Shown here: in pieces, positions 28,008 through 37,403 of the stretch
How positions within the stretch are numbered: position 1 is the stretch's first letter
Layout of the letters: each line of letters begins with the position of its first letter
NCBI RefSeq assembly: GCF_022179305.1
Contig: NZ_BPQP01000036.1
Location: forward strand, 59,079 to 123,078
Source of the DNA: Methylobacterium iners
GTDB lineage: Bacteria; Pseudomonadota; Alphaproteobacteria; Rhizobiales; Beijerinckiaceae
Length of the DNA stretch: 64,000 nucleotides
Direction: 5' to 3'
Translations under genes and position numbers: made by a program
The notes under the pieces: model-generated
What the model saw: the letters and a program-made list of their open reading frames with translations, nothing else
The model's database searches: none
Told to the model about the DNA's origin: nothing

Positions 28008-28035
28008 GGGCGGAGCCCGACGGTCGAGGCCGTTC

Positions 28036-28968
28036 TCAGGCGGGCCGGCTTTCGCTCCGGGCCAGCGCGGCGAGGCCTTCCCGGGCGGTGCCCGCCGGCG
28101 CCCAGCCCAGCGCCGCGAGACCGTCGGCCCGTGCGACCAGATCCGTCGAGAGCCGGGCATAGGCCTCCTCCCGTCCGGTCAGCCGGCAGGCGAGGCCGAG
28201 GAGCGGCGTCGGGCAGGGGACGAGGCCGGGACCGCGGCCGAGGCCCTGGCGCAGGGCCGCGATCATCTCAGGGAGCGTCAGCGGGTCGGGCTCGGCCACG
28301 AGGAGCGGGCGTCCGAGCGGAGCCTCCGCGCGCAGGACCGTCTCCACGGCGCCGGCCAGGCTCTCGACGGAGACCAGGGAGCGCCGCCCACGGAGGCTCG
28401 CCAGCGGCAGCGGATAGGGCGCGCGGGCGAGCTGCAGGAGCGCGGCCATGTTGCCCTTGACGCCCGCACCGTAGACGAGGACCGGGCGCAGGGCGACCCA
28501 GTCGATCCCGACCTCGGCGAGCGCCGCCTCCGCTGCGAGTTTCGAGCGGCCATAGGCCTCCGTCGGCGCCGGCGGGGCCGCCTCGTCGACGATGCCGTCC
28601 GCGCTGGCGCCGACCTGCGCCCGGATCGAGGACAGGAACACGAAGCGCCGGACCCGCGCCTTGGCCGCGGCCTCGGCCAGGCGTCGGGTCGCCTCCGTGT
28701 TGGAGGCGCGGTAATCGTCCTCCGGCGTGCCCGACATGGCGTGGGCGAGCCCCGCCGAGTGCACGACGGCGTCGACGTCCGAGAGCGCGGCGGCCATGTT
28801 CATGGGGCGCGTCAGGTCGCCGACCACGGCGCCGCTCGCGCCGTCGGGCACCTCCACGGGCCGCCGCAGCAGCACCCGGACCCTGTAGCCCCGCGCCGAG
28901 AGCGCCCGCAGGAGGTGGCGGCCGATGAAGCCGGTAGCGCCGGTCAGCGCGATGACGGGACCGCTCAT
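28036..28968 (-). CDS. NAD-dependent epimerase/dehydratase (SDR)
   Basis: The 310-residue protein begins with the Rossmann loop IALTGATGFIGRHLLRALSA and has the SDR site YGRSKLAAE after an SSIRA segment. It resembles the WbpV/WbiG-like epimerases that act on UDP-N-acetyl sugars. The ATG overlaps the stop of the glycosyltransferase gene (ATGA), so the two are coupled. The likely role is to make a nucleotide sugar for surface polysaccharide. Confidence 0.85.
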   Translation of the reverse strand: MSGPVIALTGATGFIGRHLLRALSARGYRVRVLLRRPVEVPDGASGAVVGDLTRPMNMAAALSDVDAVVHSAGLAHAMSGTPEDDYRASNTEATRRLAEAAAKARVRRFVFLSSIRAQVGASADGIVDEAAPPAPTEAYGRSKLAAEAALAEVGIDWVALRPVLVYGAGVKGNMAALLQLARAPYPLPLASLRGRRSLVSVESLAGAVETVLRAEAPLGRPLLVAEPDPLTLPEMIAALRQGLGRGPGLVPCPTPLLGLACRLTGREEAYARLSTDLVARADGLAALGWAPAGTAREGLAALARSESRPA

Positions 28969-29990
28969 CGGACGACCTCCTCCTTTGCCGCCAAGGAGCG
29001 GGGCCGCGCGAAATCCAGGAGCAGTCCGGCGACGAGGGCGACGCCGAGGGCGAGCGCTCCGGCGAGGACCGGCCAGGAAGGCAGCGCCACGGTGAGGGTG
29101 GCGAGCCCGGCCAGGGCCAGATTCACGCAGAACACCCGCGTCACGACACCGGTGACGGACAGGCCATTCACGGTCGCGCGCTGGTAGTAGTGGCTGCGAT
29201 GCGCCTGCCAGACCGGCTCGCCCCTGAGCGCACGCCGGGCGAGGGTCAGCGTGGCGTCCGCGAGGTAGTAGAGCGGCAGCAGGATCGCCGCGGCGAGGCC
29301 CCCTTCCAGGGCGAGGCGATAGAGGAGCCAGGCGACGATCAGCCCGATCGGCAGCGAGCCGACGTCCCCGAGGAAGAGCCGGGCGACCGGCCGGTTGAAC
29401 GGCGCGAAACCCAGCATCGCCCCGAGCAGCGAGGCCGCGACGAGCGTCGGCAGAGCCGGGAGCCCGTCGGCGAGGCCGAGCAGCGTCAAGGTCCCGGTGA
29501 GGGGCACGATCTCCGCGACCGTCATCCCATCGAGCCCGTCCATGAAGTTGGTCAGGTTGACGAACCACACGCCGGCGATCACGGCGGCCGCCCGTTCCAG
29601 CGGCAGGGGCAGGTCGGGAAGCAGCCGGCCGCCGACACCGAACACGACGCCCGCCACGACGATCCCCTGGACCGCCAGGCGCAGCGACGCGGGCAGCGGG
29701 CGGATGTCATCCACCGCGCCGAGAACGGCCAGCGCCAGCACGGCCAGCGCGAGGAGGCCGGCCTCGACGGCGTCGAGCCCGGGGCCGAGGCTCGCGAGCG
29801 CAGATCCGCACACGACGATCACCGCCAGGACGACGGCGATTCCGCCGCCCTGCGGCGTCGGCACCGTATGACTCGACCGCGCGTTCGGCCGCGCCAGGGC
29901 GTAGCGCTGCAGGAGCGGCCGCAGCAGGAGGATCAGCCCCGCGCTGAGGCCGGCGGCGAGCGGTAGGGCGACGAGCGGCGCGAGGGACAT
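28965..29990 (-). CDS. WecA/MraY family undecaprenyl-phosphate sugar-1-phosphate transferase
   Basis: The 341-residue membrane protein has about ten helices and the family motifs AVDDIRPLP, NLTNFMDGLDGM, LFLGDVGSLPIG and HRSHYYQR. It attaches a sugar phosphate to undecaprenyl phosphate and so starts O-antigen or exopolysaccharide chains on the inner membrane. The C-terminal HRSHYYQR suits the WbpL-like group. The ATG at 29990 precedes the first helix. Confidence 0.9.
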   Translation of the reverse strand: MSLAPLVALPLAAGLSAGLILLLRPLLQRYALARPNARSSHTVPTPQGGGIAVVLAVIVVCGSALASLGPGLDAVEAGLLALAVLALAVLGAVDDIRPLPASLRLAVQGIVVAGVVFGVGGRLLPDLPLPLERAAAVIAGVWFVNLTNFMDGLDGMTVAEIVPLTGTLTLLGLADGLPALPTLVAASLLGAMLGFAPFNRPVARLFLGDVGSLPIGLIVAWLLYRLALEGGLAAAILLPLYYLADATLTLARRALRGEPVWQAHRSHYYQRATVNGLSVTGVVTRVFCVNLALAGLATLTVALPSWPVLAGALALGVALVAGLLLDFARPRSLAAKEEVVR

Positions 29991-30062
29991 GCGGTGGGGC
30001 GTTTTCCTGAGGCGTTCAGGTCGATCGGCCTGGCGAGGTTTCCCGCGGGTAGCATTGCGCGC

Positions 30063-30171
30063 CTCTCCTTCCCCTTGTGGAGAGGAGCCGGAGGTGGGGG
30101 TGGCCGGGTGACCCGCTGCGGAGGCAAGCGGAACCACCCCCACCCCTACCCCTCCCCACAAGGGGGAGGGG
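30063..30171. repeat. GC-rich palindromic repeat, copy D
   Basis: It starts CTCTCCTTCCCCTTGTGGAG, contains GGAGGTGGGGGTGG, and ends CTCCCCACAAGGGGGAGGGG, nearly the inverse of the start. It lies between the ecm stop and the start of the transferase gene, both on the minus strand, and may end the ecm transcript. Confidence 0.8.
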
Positions 30172-30215
30172 AATCCCTTCAGGGTGTCGGTGTCGTGGCG
30201 CCAGCACGATGTCCC

Positions 30216-32270
30216 TCAGAACACCTGCTCCGCGCCCTCCCCGCGGCTTTTCGCGCCCGCGATCCCCGCGGCCACATCGGCCCGCTCGGCGGCCTGCTTG
30301 TCGAGCGCCCGCTCGATCACCTTCGCGATGCCGACCATGATCTTGTCGATGACGTAGTCCTTGGGCGTGTAGACCGCGGTCACGCCCATGTTCTTGAGCA
30401 CGAGCTCGTCTTCGGCTGAGATGATACCGCCGACGACGACCGGCACGTGGTCGAGCCCGGCCTCGCGCAGCTTCGCCTTCACGTCGCGCACCAGCGGCAC
30501 GTGGGAGCCCGACAGGATCGAGAGGCCGATGACGTGGGCGCCGGTCTCCCGCGCCTTGGCGACGATCTCGGCCGGCGTCTGGCGGATGCCGTCGTAGGTC
30601 ACGTCGAAGCCGACGTCGCGGGCCCGCAGCGCGATCTGCTCGGCGCCGTTCGAGTGGCCGTCGAGGCCGGGCTTGCCCACCACCATCCTGGGCTGCTCGC
30701 CCAGGCGCTCGCCGAGGTCGGCGATGAGGAGCTTGGCCTCCTCCGCCGCGCCCGAGGAGATGGTCTCCAGGGTGACGCCGGTCGGCGCGCGGTACTCGCC
30801 GAAGACCTGGCGCAGGCGCCCGCCCCACTCGCCGGTGGTGACGCCGGCCTTGGCCGCGGCGATCGAGACCGGCATGATGTTGGCGCCCGAGCGCGCCGCC
30901 GCCTCGAGGTCGTCCAGCGCCTTCTCGACCGCCCTGCCGTCGCGCTTGGCCCGCCATTCGCGGATGCGGCTCTCGGCCTCCATCTCGACGGTCTCGGAAA
31001 CGGTGAAGATGGCGCCTTCGCCTGCGGTCAGCGGCGAGGGCTCGCCGGCCTGGAACTTGTTGACGCCGACCACGATCTGCTCGCCGGCCTCGATCGCCGA
31101 GATGCGCTTGGCATTGGACTCGACCAGCGCCCGCTTCAGCGCCCCGGTCTCGACGGCCGCCACGGCGCCGCCGATGCCGCCGATCTGTTCCAGGGCCGCG
31201 CGGGTCTCGGCCTTGAGCGACTCGACCTTGGCGTCGATCACGTGCGAGCCGTCGAAGATGTCGTCGTATTCGAGGAGGTCGGTCTCGAAGGCGAGGATCT
31301 GCTGCATGCGCATGGACCATTGCTGGTCCCAGGGACGCGGCAGGCCGAGCGCCTCGTTCCAGGCCGGCAGCTGCACGGCGCGCGCCCGGGCGCGCTTCGA
31401 GAGCGTGACGGCCAGCATCTCGATGAGGATGCGGTGGACGTTGTTTTCGGGTTGCTGCTCCGTCAGTCCGAGCGAGTTGACCTGCACGCCGTAGCGGAAG
31501 ATGCGCTTCTTCGGGTCGTCGATCCCGTAGCGCTCCTGCGCGATCTCGTCCCAGAGCTCCGAGAACGCCCGCATCTTGCAGATCTCGGTGACGAACCGCA
31601 TCCCGGCATTCACGAAGAATGAGATGCGCCCGAACACCTCGGGGAAGCTCGCTTCATCGAACTCGGGGTCCTCGCGCACGGTGTCGAGCACCGCGATGGC
31701 GATGGCCAGCGCGTAGGAGAGCTCCTGGACCGGCGTCGCCCCCGCCTCCTGCAGGTGGTAGGAGCAGACGTTCATCGGGTTCCACTTCGGCACGTTCTTC
31801 GTGGTGAAGAGGATCACGTCCTTGGTCAGCCGGAGCGACGGCGCGGGCGGGAACACGTAGGTCCCGCGCGAGAGGTATTCCTTGATGATGTCGTTCTGCG
31901 TCGTGCCCTGGAGCTCGGAGATCGGCGCGCCCTGCTCCTCGGCGACCGCGAGGTAGAGCGACAGCAGCCACGGCGCCGTCGCGTTGATCGTCATCGAGGT
32001 GTTCATCTGCGAGAGCGGGATCTGGTCGAACAGCGTCCGCATGTCGCCCAGATGCGCGATCGAAACGCCGACCTTGCCGACCTCGCCGCGCGCCAATTCG
32101 TGATCGGGGTCGTAGCCCGTCTGCGTCGGCAGGTCGAAGGCCACGGAGAGGCCGGTCTGGCCCTTGGCGAGGTTGCCGCGGTAGAGCGCGTTCGATTCCT
32201 TGGCGTTGGAATGCCCCGCATAGGTGCGGATGATCCACGGCTTGTCGCGCTTCAGAGTCGGGGCGTTCAT
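30216..32270 (-). CDS. ecm: Ethylmalonyl-CoA mutase
   Basis: The 684-residue adenosylcobalamin enzyme converts ethylmalonyl-CoA to methylsuccinyl-CoA in the ethylmalonyl-CoA pathway; in Methylobacterium it is known as meaA. The substrate barrel starts SNALYRGNLAKGQTGLSVAF and contains the FDLPTQTGYDPDHE element. The C-terminal B12 domain has GLDGHSNGAEQ, whose histidine (about residue 538) ligates cobalt. It is divergent from ccr, the enzyme one step earlier but for an epimerase, with 273 bases between them for shared control. Confidence 0.95.
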   Translation of the reverse strand: MNAPTLKRDKPWIIRTYAGHSNAKESNALYRGNLAKGQTGLSVAFDLPTQTGYDPDHELARGEVGKVGVSIAHLGDMRTLFDQIPLSQMNTSMTINATAPWLLSLYLAVAEEQGAPISELQGTTQNDIIKEYLSRGTYVFPPAPSLRLTKDVILFTTKNVPKWNPMNVCSYHLQEAGATPVQELSYALAIAIAVLDTVREDPEFDEASFPEVFGRISFFVNAGMRFVTEICKMRAFSELWDEIAQERYGIDDPKKRIFRYGVQVNSLGLTEQQPENNVHRILIEMLAVTLSKRARARAVQLPAWNEALGLPRPWDQQWSMRMQQILAFETDLLEYDDIFDGSHVIDAKVESLKAETRAALEQIGGIGGAVAAVETGALKRALVESNAKRISAIEAGEQIVVGVNKFQAGEPSPLTAGEGAIFTVSETVEMEAESRIREWRAKRDGRAVEKALDDLEAAARSGANIMPVSIAAAKAGVTTGEWGGRLRQVFGEYRAPTGVTLETISSGAAEEAKLLIADLGERLGEQPRMVVGKPGLDGHSNGAEQIALRARDVGFDVTYDGIRQTPAEIVAKARETGAHVIGLSILSGSHVPLVRDVKAKLREAGLDHVPVVVGGIISAEDELVLKNMGVTAVYTPKDYVIDKIMVGIAKVIERALDKQAAERADVAAGIAGAKSRGEGAEQVF

Positions 32271-32543
32271 CGCTCTCGCTCGCTCGATCGATCCACGGGC
32301 CGCAAAGCCGGCGGCTGGGCTGCATGCTAGCCGAGCCCTAAGCCGACGTCATCGGTCTGTGAAGCCGTGCCGGTTGCGTTGATCCGGCGCCGCAAAGGAT
32401 CTCGCGGGCGTGAAATATTGAATACCTCTTGCGGTCCTCCGGATCTGCCCTTGTCTGCGTTGTTTGCTGGACTTTGGAAGGCCTTGGAGCGCCGGAAGAT
32501 CGTCGTTATAGCGTCGCCAAGTCGAAGACGAGGGAGAGCCATC

Positions 32544-33830
32544 ATGGCGGCGAGTGCGGCGGTGCAGCAGGGCGAGACGAAGGATCTCTACGAGCTGGGC
32601 GAGATCCCGCCGCTCGGTTACGTGCCGGCGAAGATGTATGCCTGGGCGATCCGGCGCGAGCGCCACGGGCCGCCCGAGGAATCGCACCAGCTCGAAGTGC
32701 TGCCCGTGTGGGAGATCGGCGACGACGAGGTGCTCGTCTACGTCATGGCCGCCGGCGTGAACTACAACGGCGTCTGGGCGGGCCTCGGCGAGCCGATCTC
32801 GCCCTTCGACGTGCACAAGGGCGAGTACCACATCGCCGGCTCGGATGCCTCGGGCATCGTCTGGAAGGTCGGTTCCAAGGTGAAGCGCTGGAAGGTCGGC
32901 GACGAGGTCATCATCCACTGCAACCAGGATGACGGCGACGACGAGGAGTGCAACGGCGGCGACCCGATGTTCTCGCCCACCCAGCGCATCTGGGGCTACG
33001 AGACCGGCGACGGCTCCTTCGCGCAGTTCTGCCGCGTGCAGTCGCGCCAGCTCATGGTCCGGCCCAAGCACCTGACCTGGGAGGAGGCCGCCTGCTACAC
33101 GCTCACCCTCGCCACCGCCTACCGCATGCTGTTCGGCCACGCGCCCCACACCGTGCGTCCGGGCCAGAACGTGCTGATCTGGGGTGCATCGGGGGGCTTG
33201 GGCGTGTTCGGCGTGCAGCTCTGCGCGGCCTCGGGCGCCAACGCCATCGCGGTGATCTCGGACGAGTCCAAGCGCGACTACGTCATGAGCCTCGGCGCCA
33301 AGGGCGTCATCAACCGCAAGGACTTCGATTGCTGGGGCCAGCTGCCGAAGGTGAACTCGCCCGAGTTCCACGCCTGGACGAAAGAAGCGCGCAAGTTCGG
33401 CAAGGCCATCTGGGACATCACCGGCAAGGGCAACGACGTCGACATCGTGTTCGAACACCCCGGCGAGCAGACCTTCCCGGTCTCGGCGCTCGTGGTGAAG
33501 CGCGGCGGCATGGTGGTGTTCTGCGCCGGCACGACCGGCTTCAACATCACCTTCGACGCCCGCTACGTCTGGATGCGGCAGAAGCGCATCCAGGGCTCGC
33601 ACTTCGCCCACCTCAAGCAGGCCTCGGCCGCCAACCAGTTCGTGCTCGATCAGCGCATCGATCCGTGCATGAGCGAGGTCCTGCCCTGGAGCCGCATCCC
33701 GCACGCCCATACCAAGATGTGGAAGAACCAGCACCCGCCGGGCAACATGGCGGTGCTCGTCAACGCCACGCGCGCCGGGCTGCGCACCGTCGAGGACGTG
33801 ATCGAGGCAGGCCCGCTCAAGGCGATGTAA
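32544..33830 (+). CDS. ccr: Crotonyl-CoA carboxylase/reductase
   Basis: The 428-residue enzyme of the medium-chain reductase superfamily reduces and carboxylates crotonyl-CoA to ethylmalonyl-CoA with NADPH and CO2. The NADPH loop is IWGASGGLGVFGVQLCAASG; the CCR-specific GVNYNGVWAGLGEP and IWGYETGDGSFAQFCRVQ are present. The ATG follows a GAGGGAGAG site. Together with ecm it marks assimilation of C1, C2 or polyhydroxybutyrate carbon without isocitrate lyase. Confidence 0.96.
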   Translation: MAASAAVQQGETKDLYELGEIPPLGYVPAKMYAWAIRRERHGPPEESHQLEVLPVWEIGDDEVLVYVMAAGVNYNGVWAGLGEPISPFDVHKGEYHIAGSDASGIVWKVGSKVKRWKVGDEVIIHCNQDDGDDEECNGGDPMFSPTQRIWGYETGDGSFAQFCRVQSRQLMVRPKHLTWEEAACYTLTLATAYRMLFGHAPHTVRPGQNVLIWGASGGLGVFGVQLCAASGANAIAVISDESKRDYVMSLGAKGVINRKDFDCWGQLPKVNSPEFHAWTKEARKFGKAIWDITGKGNDVDIVFEHPGEQTFPVSALVVKRGGMVVFCAGTTGFNITFDARYVWMRQKRIQGSHFAHLKQASAANQFVLDQRIDPCMSEVLPWSRIPHAHTKMWKNQHPPGNMAVLVNATRAGLRTVEDVIEAGPLKAM

Positions 33831-33836
33831 GGCCGC

Positions 33837-34010
33837 CTACCTGCGCCTGCCCTCTTCGGAGGGCAGGTGCTTGGCGTAGGCCTCCCGTTCCTCGCGCTCC
33901 TTGATCAGGTCCGCGTAGGCCTGCCGCATCTCCGGCGAGACGGTGACGGAGCGCGCCTTCTCCTTCTTGCGCTTGGGCGCCTTCTTGAACTGGTTCGTCG
34001 TCTCGCTCAT
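33837..34010 (-). CDS. Small basic protein, 57 residues
   Basis: The minus strand encodes a very charged protein: MSETTNQFKKAPKRKKEKAR at the start, then SVTVSPEMRQAYADLIKERE and a basic C-terminus. Codon use is good for this genome and the frame is clean, but there is no domain match and the ribosome site is weak. The central part should be one long helix. It converges on ccr with only six bases between the stops. A nucleic-acid-binding role would fit the charge, but this is speculation. Confidence 0.55.
   Translation of the reverse strand: MSETTNQFKKAPKRKKEKARSVTVSPEMRQAYADLIKEREEREAYAKHLPSEEGRRR
33846..33867 (+). terminator. Hairpin 15 bases after ccr
   Basis: CCTGCCCTC-TTCG-GAGGGCAGG forms a perfect 9-bp stem with a stable TTCG loop. 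It has no T-run and lies inside the 3' end of the convergent small gene, so it may terminate ccr or be purely coding. Confidence 0.35.
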
Positions 34011-34213
34011 CGGGGACCCCGTCGGATGATCTGCCGCCCAGCATAGGCGCGCGGGACGACGACCGCGAGACGGGAGACTGGTGTCATGCCTGTATCGGCT
34101 CTACTAAGCCCCGAAACGTCAGACGCGAACGCGCGGGTCCCCTCTCCTGAGGGGAGAGGGAGCCCGTCGCGGTTCCTCTGGCCCTCGGAGCGAAACCCGG
34201 ACCTGCGACGACC

Positions 34214-34816
34214 ATGGAAAAATTCACCACCCTGGAGGGCGTCGCCGCCCCGATGCGGATCATCAACGTCGACACCGACCGCATCATCCCCAAGCAGTAC
34301 CTCAAGACCATCAAGCGCACGGGTCTGGGCAAGGGCCTGTTCTCGGAGATGCGCTACCGCGACGACGGCACCGAGAACCCGGACTTCGTCCTCAACAAGC
34401 CCGCCTACCGCAACGCCAAGATCCTCGTCGTCGGGGACAATTTCGGCTGCGGCTCCTCGCGCGAGCACGCGCCCTGGGCGCTGACCGATTTCGGCATCCG
34501 CTGCGTGATCTCGACGAGCTTTGCGGACATCTTCTTCAACAACTGCGCGAAGAACGGCATCCTCGCCATCACGGTCTCGCCCGAGGATCTCGAGAAGCTG
34601 TTCCAGGATGCCGAGCGCGGCGCCAACGCGACGCTGACCGTCGACCTCGAAGCCCAGACCATCAAGGGGCCGGACGGCGGCACCCTGCATTTCGACATCG
34701 ACGAGGGCCGCAAGCACAGCCTCCTCAACGGCCTCGACGAGATCGGGCTGACGCTCCAGCGTGCCCCGAGGATCGACGCCTACGAGGCGAAGCTCGCCGC
34801 GCGCGGCTGGGCCTGA
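34214..34816 (+). CDS. leuD: 3-isopropylmalate dehydratase small subunit
   Basis: The 200-residue swivelling subunit of the leucine-pathway isomerase has [20 protein letters not shown] near the start and the substrate loop [17 protein letters not shown]. It acts with LeuC, whose gene is not in the window. The length is normal. A short GC-rich inverted repeat (CCCTCTCC-TGA-GGGGAGAGG) lies upstream near 34140. Confidence 0.95.
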   Translation: MEKFTTLEGVAAPMRIINVDTDRIIPKQYLKTIKRTGLGKGLFSEMRYRDDGTENPDFVLNKPAYRNAKILVVGDNFGCGSSREHAPWALTDFGIRCVISTSFADIFFNNCAKNGILAITVSPEDLEKLFQDAERGANATLTVDLEAQTIKGPDGGTLHFDIDEGRKHSLLNGLDEIGLTLQRAPRIDAYEAKLAARGWA

Positions 34817-34896
34817 GCGCGCGGTTACGGTTCGTTTACCATGAGCGCGCCTTAAACTGAGGGTATCGCTGACGAACCGCCCCGGAGACGGCCCGA

Positions 34897-36084
34897 ATGA
34901 CCGCGCGCGCGACCACCACCGCCCTCCTCTGCCTCGCCGGCCTCGCGGCGGGCCCGGCCCGCGCCGACTTCCAGTCCTGCCTCGCCGGTCTCCAGTCGCA
35001 GGCGGCCGCGCAGGGTATCTCGGCCCAGGCCTTCCGCCGTGCCACCGACGGGATCGCCTACGACGACAAGGTCATCGAGCTGTCCCAGGCCCAGCCCGAG
35101 TTCAAGACGCCGATCTGGGACTACATGGCCGCCCTCGTCGACGAGGAGCGGGTCGATGACGGCAAGGCCGCGATGCGCCAGCACGCCCAGGCGCTCGCCG
35201 CGGCGGAGGCGCGCTACGGCGTCGACCGCCACACCATCGCCGCCGTCTGGGGCGTCGAATCGAACTTCGGCAAGAACCTCGGCAAGATGCCGCTGATCCA
35301 GTCGCTCGCGACGCTGGCCTGCTCGGGCAACCGCCGCCGCGACTTCTTCCGCGGCGAGCTCATGGCGACGCTCAAGATCATCGAGCGCGGCGAGATCGAG
35401 CCCTCGCGGCTCACCGGCTCCTGGGCCGGCGCCTTCGGCCAGACCCAGTTCATGCCGACCACCTACCAGCGCCTCGCCGTCGACCTCGACGGCGACGGGC
35501 GTCGCGACGTCGTGGATTCCGTGCCGGACGCGGTCGGCTCGACCGCGAACTTCCTGCGCGCCGCCAAGTGGTCGAACGGGCAGCCCTGGGGCTACGAGGT
35601 CCGGCTGCCGCGCGGCTTCAACGCCGCGGCCGCGGGCCGCAAGAACAAGCATTCGGTCGGGCATTGGGCCTCGCTCGGCGTCACCCGGATCGATGGTCGC
35701 CCGCTCAGCGCCGAGGGCCCGGTCGGCATCCTGGTGCCCGCCGGGGTCGATGGTCCCGCTTTCCTGATCACGAAGAACTTCGACGCGATCTATTCCTACA
35801 ACGCGGCCGAGTCCTACGGGCTCGCCATCGCCGTCCTCTCCGACCGGCTGAAGGGGCGTCCCGGCATCCAGGCGGAATGGCCGACCGACGACCCGCCGCT
35901 GTCGCGGGCCGAGCGCCGCGACCTTCAGGTGCGCTTGGCCGCGCGGGGCTACGATGTCGGCGAGCCCGACGGTCGGGTCGGCGCCAAGACCCGCGAGGCG
36001 ATCAAGGCGGTCGAGCGCCAGCTCGGCATGCCCGCCACGGGCCGGCCGGGCGCGAAGGTGCTCGAAGCGCTCCGGCGCGGATGA
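34897..36084 (+). CDS. Lytic murein transglycosylase (MltB type) with peptidoglycan-binding domain
   Basis: The 395-residue protein has a signal peptide (ALLCLAGLAAGPARA), a catalytic domain with Glu121 in VWGVESNFGKN and GAFGQTQFMPTTY, and a C-terminal peptidoglycan-binding repeat from about residue 330 (RRDLQVRLAARGYDVGEPDG). It cleaves glycan strands in the periplasm. Its stop overlaps the ridA start as ATGA. Confidence 0.92.
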   Translation: MTARATTTALLCLAGLAAGPARADFQSCLAGLQSQAAAQGISAQAFRRATDGIAYDDKVIELSQAQPEFKTPIWDYMAALVDEERVDDGKAAMRQHAQALAAAEARYGVDRHTIAAVWGVESNFGKNLGKMPLIQSLATLACSGNRRRDFFRGELMATLKIIERGEIEPSRLTGSWAGAFGQTQFMPTTYQRLAVDLDGDGRRDVVDSVPDAVGSTANFLRAAKWSNGQPWGYEVRLPRGFNAAAAGRKNKHSVGHWASLGVTRIDGRPLSAEGPVGILVPAGVDGPAFLITKNFDAIYSYNAAESYGLAIAVLSDRLKGRPGIQAEWPTDDPPLSRAERRDLQVRLAARGYDVGEPDGRVGAKTREAIKAVERQLGMPATGRPGAKVLEALRRG

Positions 36085-36467
36085 GCGAACGGCGGCTGAT
36101 CTCGTCGGGCTCACCCTTCGAGACGGCCTACGGCTATTCGCGGGCCATCGTGCAGGGTGGGTTCGTCTTCGTTGCCGGCACGACCGGCTACGATTACGCG
36201 ACCATGACCATGCCGGGCGATGCCACCGCCCAGGCCGAAGCCTGCTGGCGCACGATCGCCGCCGTCCTCGAAGAGGCCGGAACTTCTCTGAACGCCATCG
36301 TTCGGGCAACCTACTACGTGACCGACCGTGACGATGCCGAAGCGGTGCTCGGCGTCTGCGGGCGCGTTCTCGCGGCGATCAGGCCGGCGGCTACGATCGT
36401 GATCGTGGCCGGCCTGCTGAGACCTGAGATGAAGGTCGAGATCGAAGTCACTGCGATCGCGGAATAA
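36081..36467 (+). CDS. RidA family (YjgF) protein
   Basis: The 128-residue protein shows the RidA pattern FVFVAGTTGYD, a QAEACWRTIAAVLEEAGTSL helix and VRATYYVTDRDDAEAV. Family members hydrolyse reactive enamines and imines. The C-terminal arginine that binds substrate carboxylates lies near IRPAATIVIVAGL. The start overlaps the transglycosylase stop (ATGA), although no functional link is known. Confidence 0.88.
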   Translation: MSERRLISSGSPFETAYGYSRAIVQGGFVFVAGTTGYDYATMTMPGDATAQAEACWRTIAAVLEEAGTSLNAIVRATYYVTDRDDAEAVLGVCGRVLAAIRPAATIVIVAGLLRPEMKVEIEVTAIAE

Positions 36468-36488
36468 TCGCAGGTTCGTGTCCGCGGC

Positions 36489-37403
36489 TCAGCTTGCTTC
36501 TTCCAGGGTCTCGATCGCCTCCGGCATCGGCTCCCCGTCCGGAATCACGTCCACCTCGACCTTGAGCTTCTGCGAGCCCGAGGACGACACGATGCCGTCG
36601 ATGGGCGAGACGTCGGTGTAGTCCCGGCCCCGCGCGACCAAGATGTGGTCGTCGCGCACGCCGATCCCATTGGTCGGGTCGAGGCCGATCCAAGCGTCGC
36701 CGCACCAGACCGAGACCCAGGCGTGGCTGGCATCGGCGCCGCGCAGGCGCGGCCGGCCCGGCGGCGGGATGGTGCGCAGGTAGCCGCTGACATAGGTCGC
36801 CGGCAGGCCGAGGCCCCGCAGGGCCGCGATCATGATATGCGCGAAGTCCTGGCAGACGCCGGCCCTGAGCGCGAAGGCCTTGGCGAGCGGCGTGTGCACG
36901 TTGGTCGCCTTGGCGTCGAACCGGAAATCGGCCCGCATCCGCTGCATCAGGTCGAAGGCGCCGCCATAGGCGCTGCGGCCGGGCGGGAAGCTCTGGCGCG
37001 CGTAATCCGTCACCGCCGGCACCAGGGGCACGCGCGCGCTCGGGAAGAGGTAGTGGATCGCCGCGTCGGGGTCGAGCGAGCGGGACGCCAGGACCCCTGC
37101 TCTGACCCGCTCCCAGGGCGCGCCGGATTCGGGCTCGGGCAGGGCTGGGCGATCGACGCGGACGCGGGAGCGGGCCTCGACGCGCAGCTCGCTGTGGGGC
37201 GTGTCGATCGTGACCGAGACGGTCTCAAGCCCGAAATAATCGTGGCGCACCACCTGAGTGCGCGGCTCCGGGTCGATCGTGACGCGGCTCTCCAGCACCG
37301 TCTGGCCCTCGCCGTCGCGCGGCCTCAGCCGCATCGCGCAGCGCGCGAAGCGGACGGGCTTGCCGTAGCGGTAGCGGGTCAGGTGGCGCAGCGTGTAGAT
37401 CAC
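36489..37403 (-). CDS. Transglutaminase-like cysteine protease-fold protein
   Basis: The 304-residue protein starts with the typical N-terminal domain ([20 protein letters not shown]) followed by the transglutaminase core: catalytic Cys in GVCQDFAH, His in ADASHAWVSV and Asp in LDPTNG. The GTG start at 37403 overlaps the stop of the ATP-grasp/alpha-E gene (GTGA). It is the last of three coupled minus-strand genes of a cluster seen in many bacteria, predicted from comparative genomics to make or attach peptides; the chemistry is not established. Confidence 0.88.
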   Translation of the reverse strand: MIYTLRHLTRYRYGKPVRFARCAMRLRPRDGEGQTVLESRVTIDPEPRTQVVRHDYFGLETVSVTIDTPHSELRVEARSRVRVDRPALPEPESGAPWERVRAGVLASRSLDPDAAIHYLFPSARVPLVPAVTDYARQSFPPGRSAYGGAFDLMQRMRADFRFDAKATNVHTPLAKAFALRAGVCQDFAHIMIAALRGLGLPATYVSGYLRTIPPPGRPRLRGADASHAWVSVWCGDAWIGLDPTNGIGVRDDHILVARGRDYTDVSPIDGIVSSSGSQKLKVEVDVIPDGEPMPEAIETLEEAS

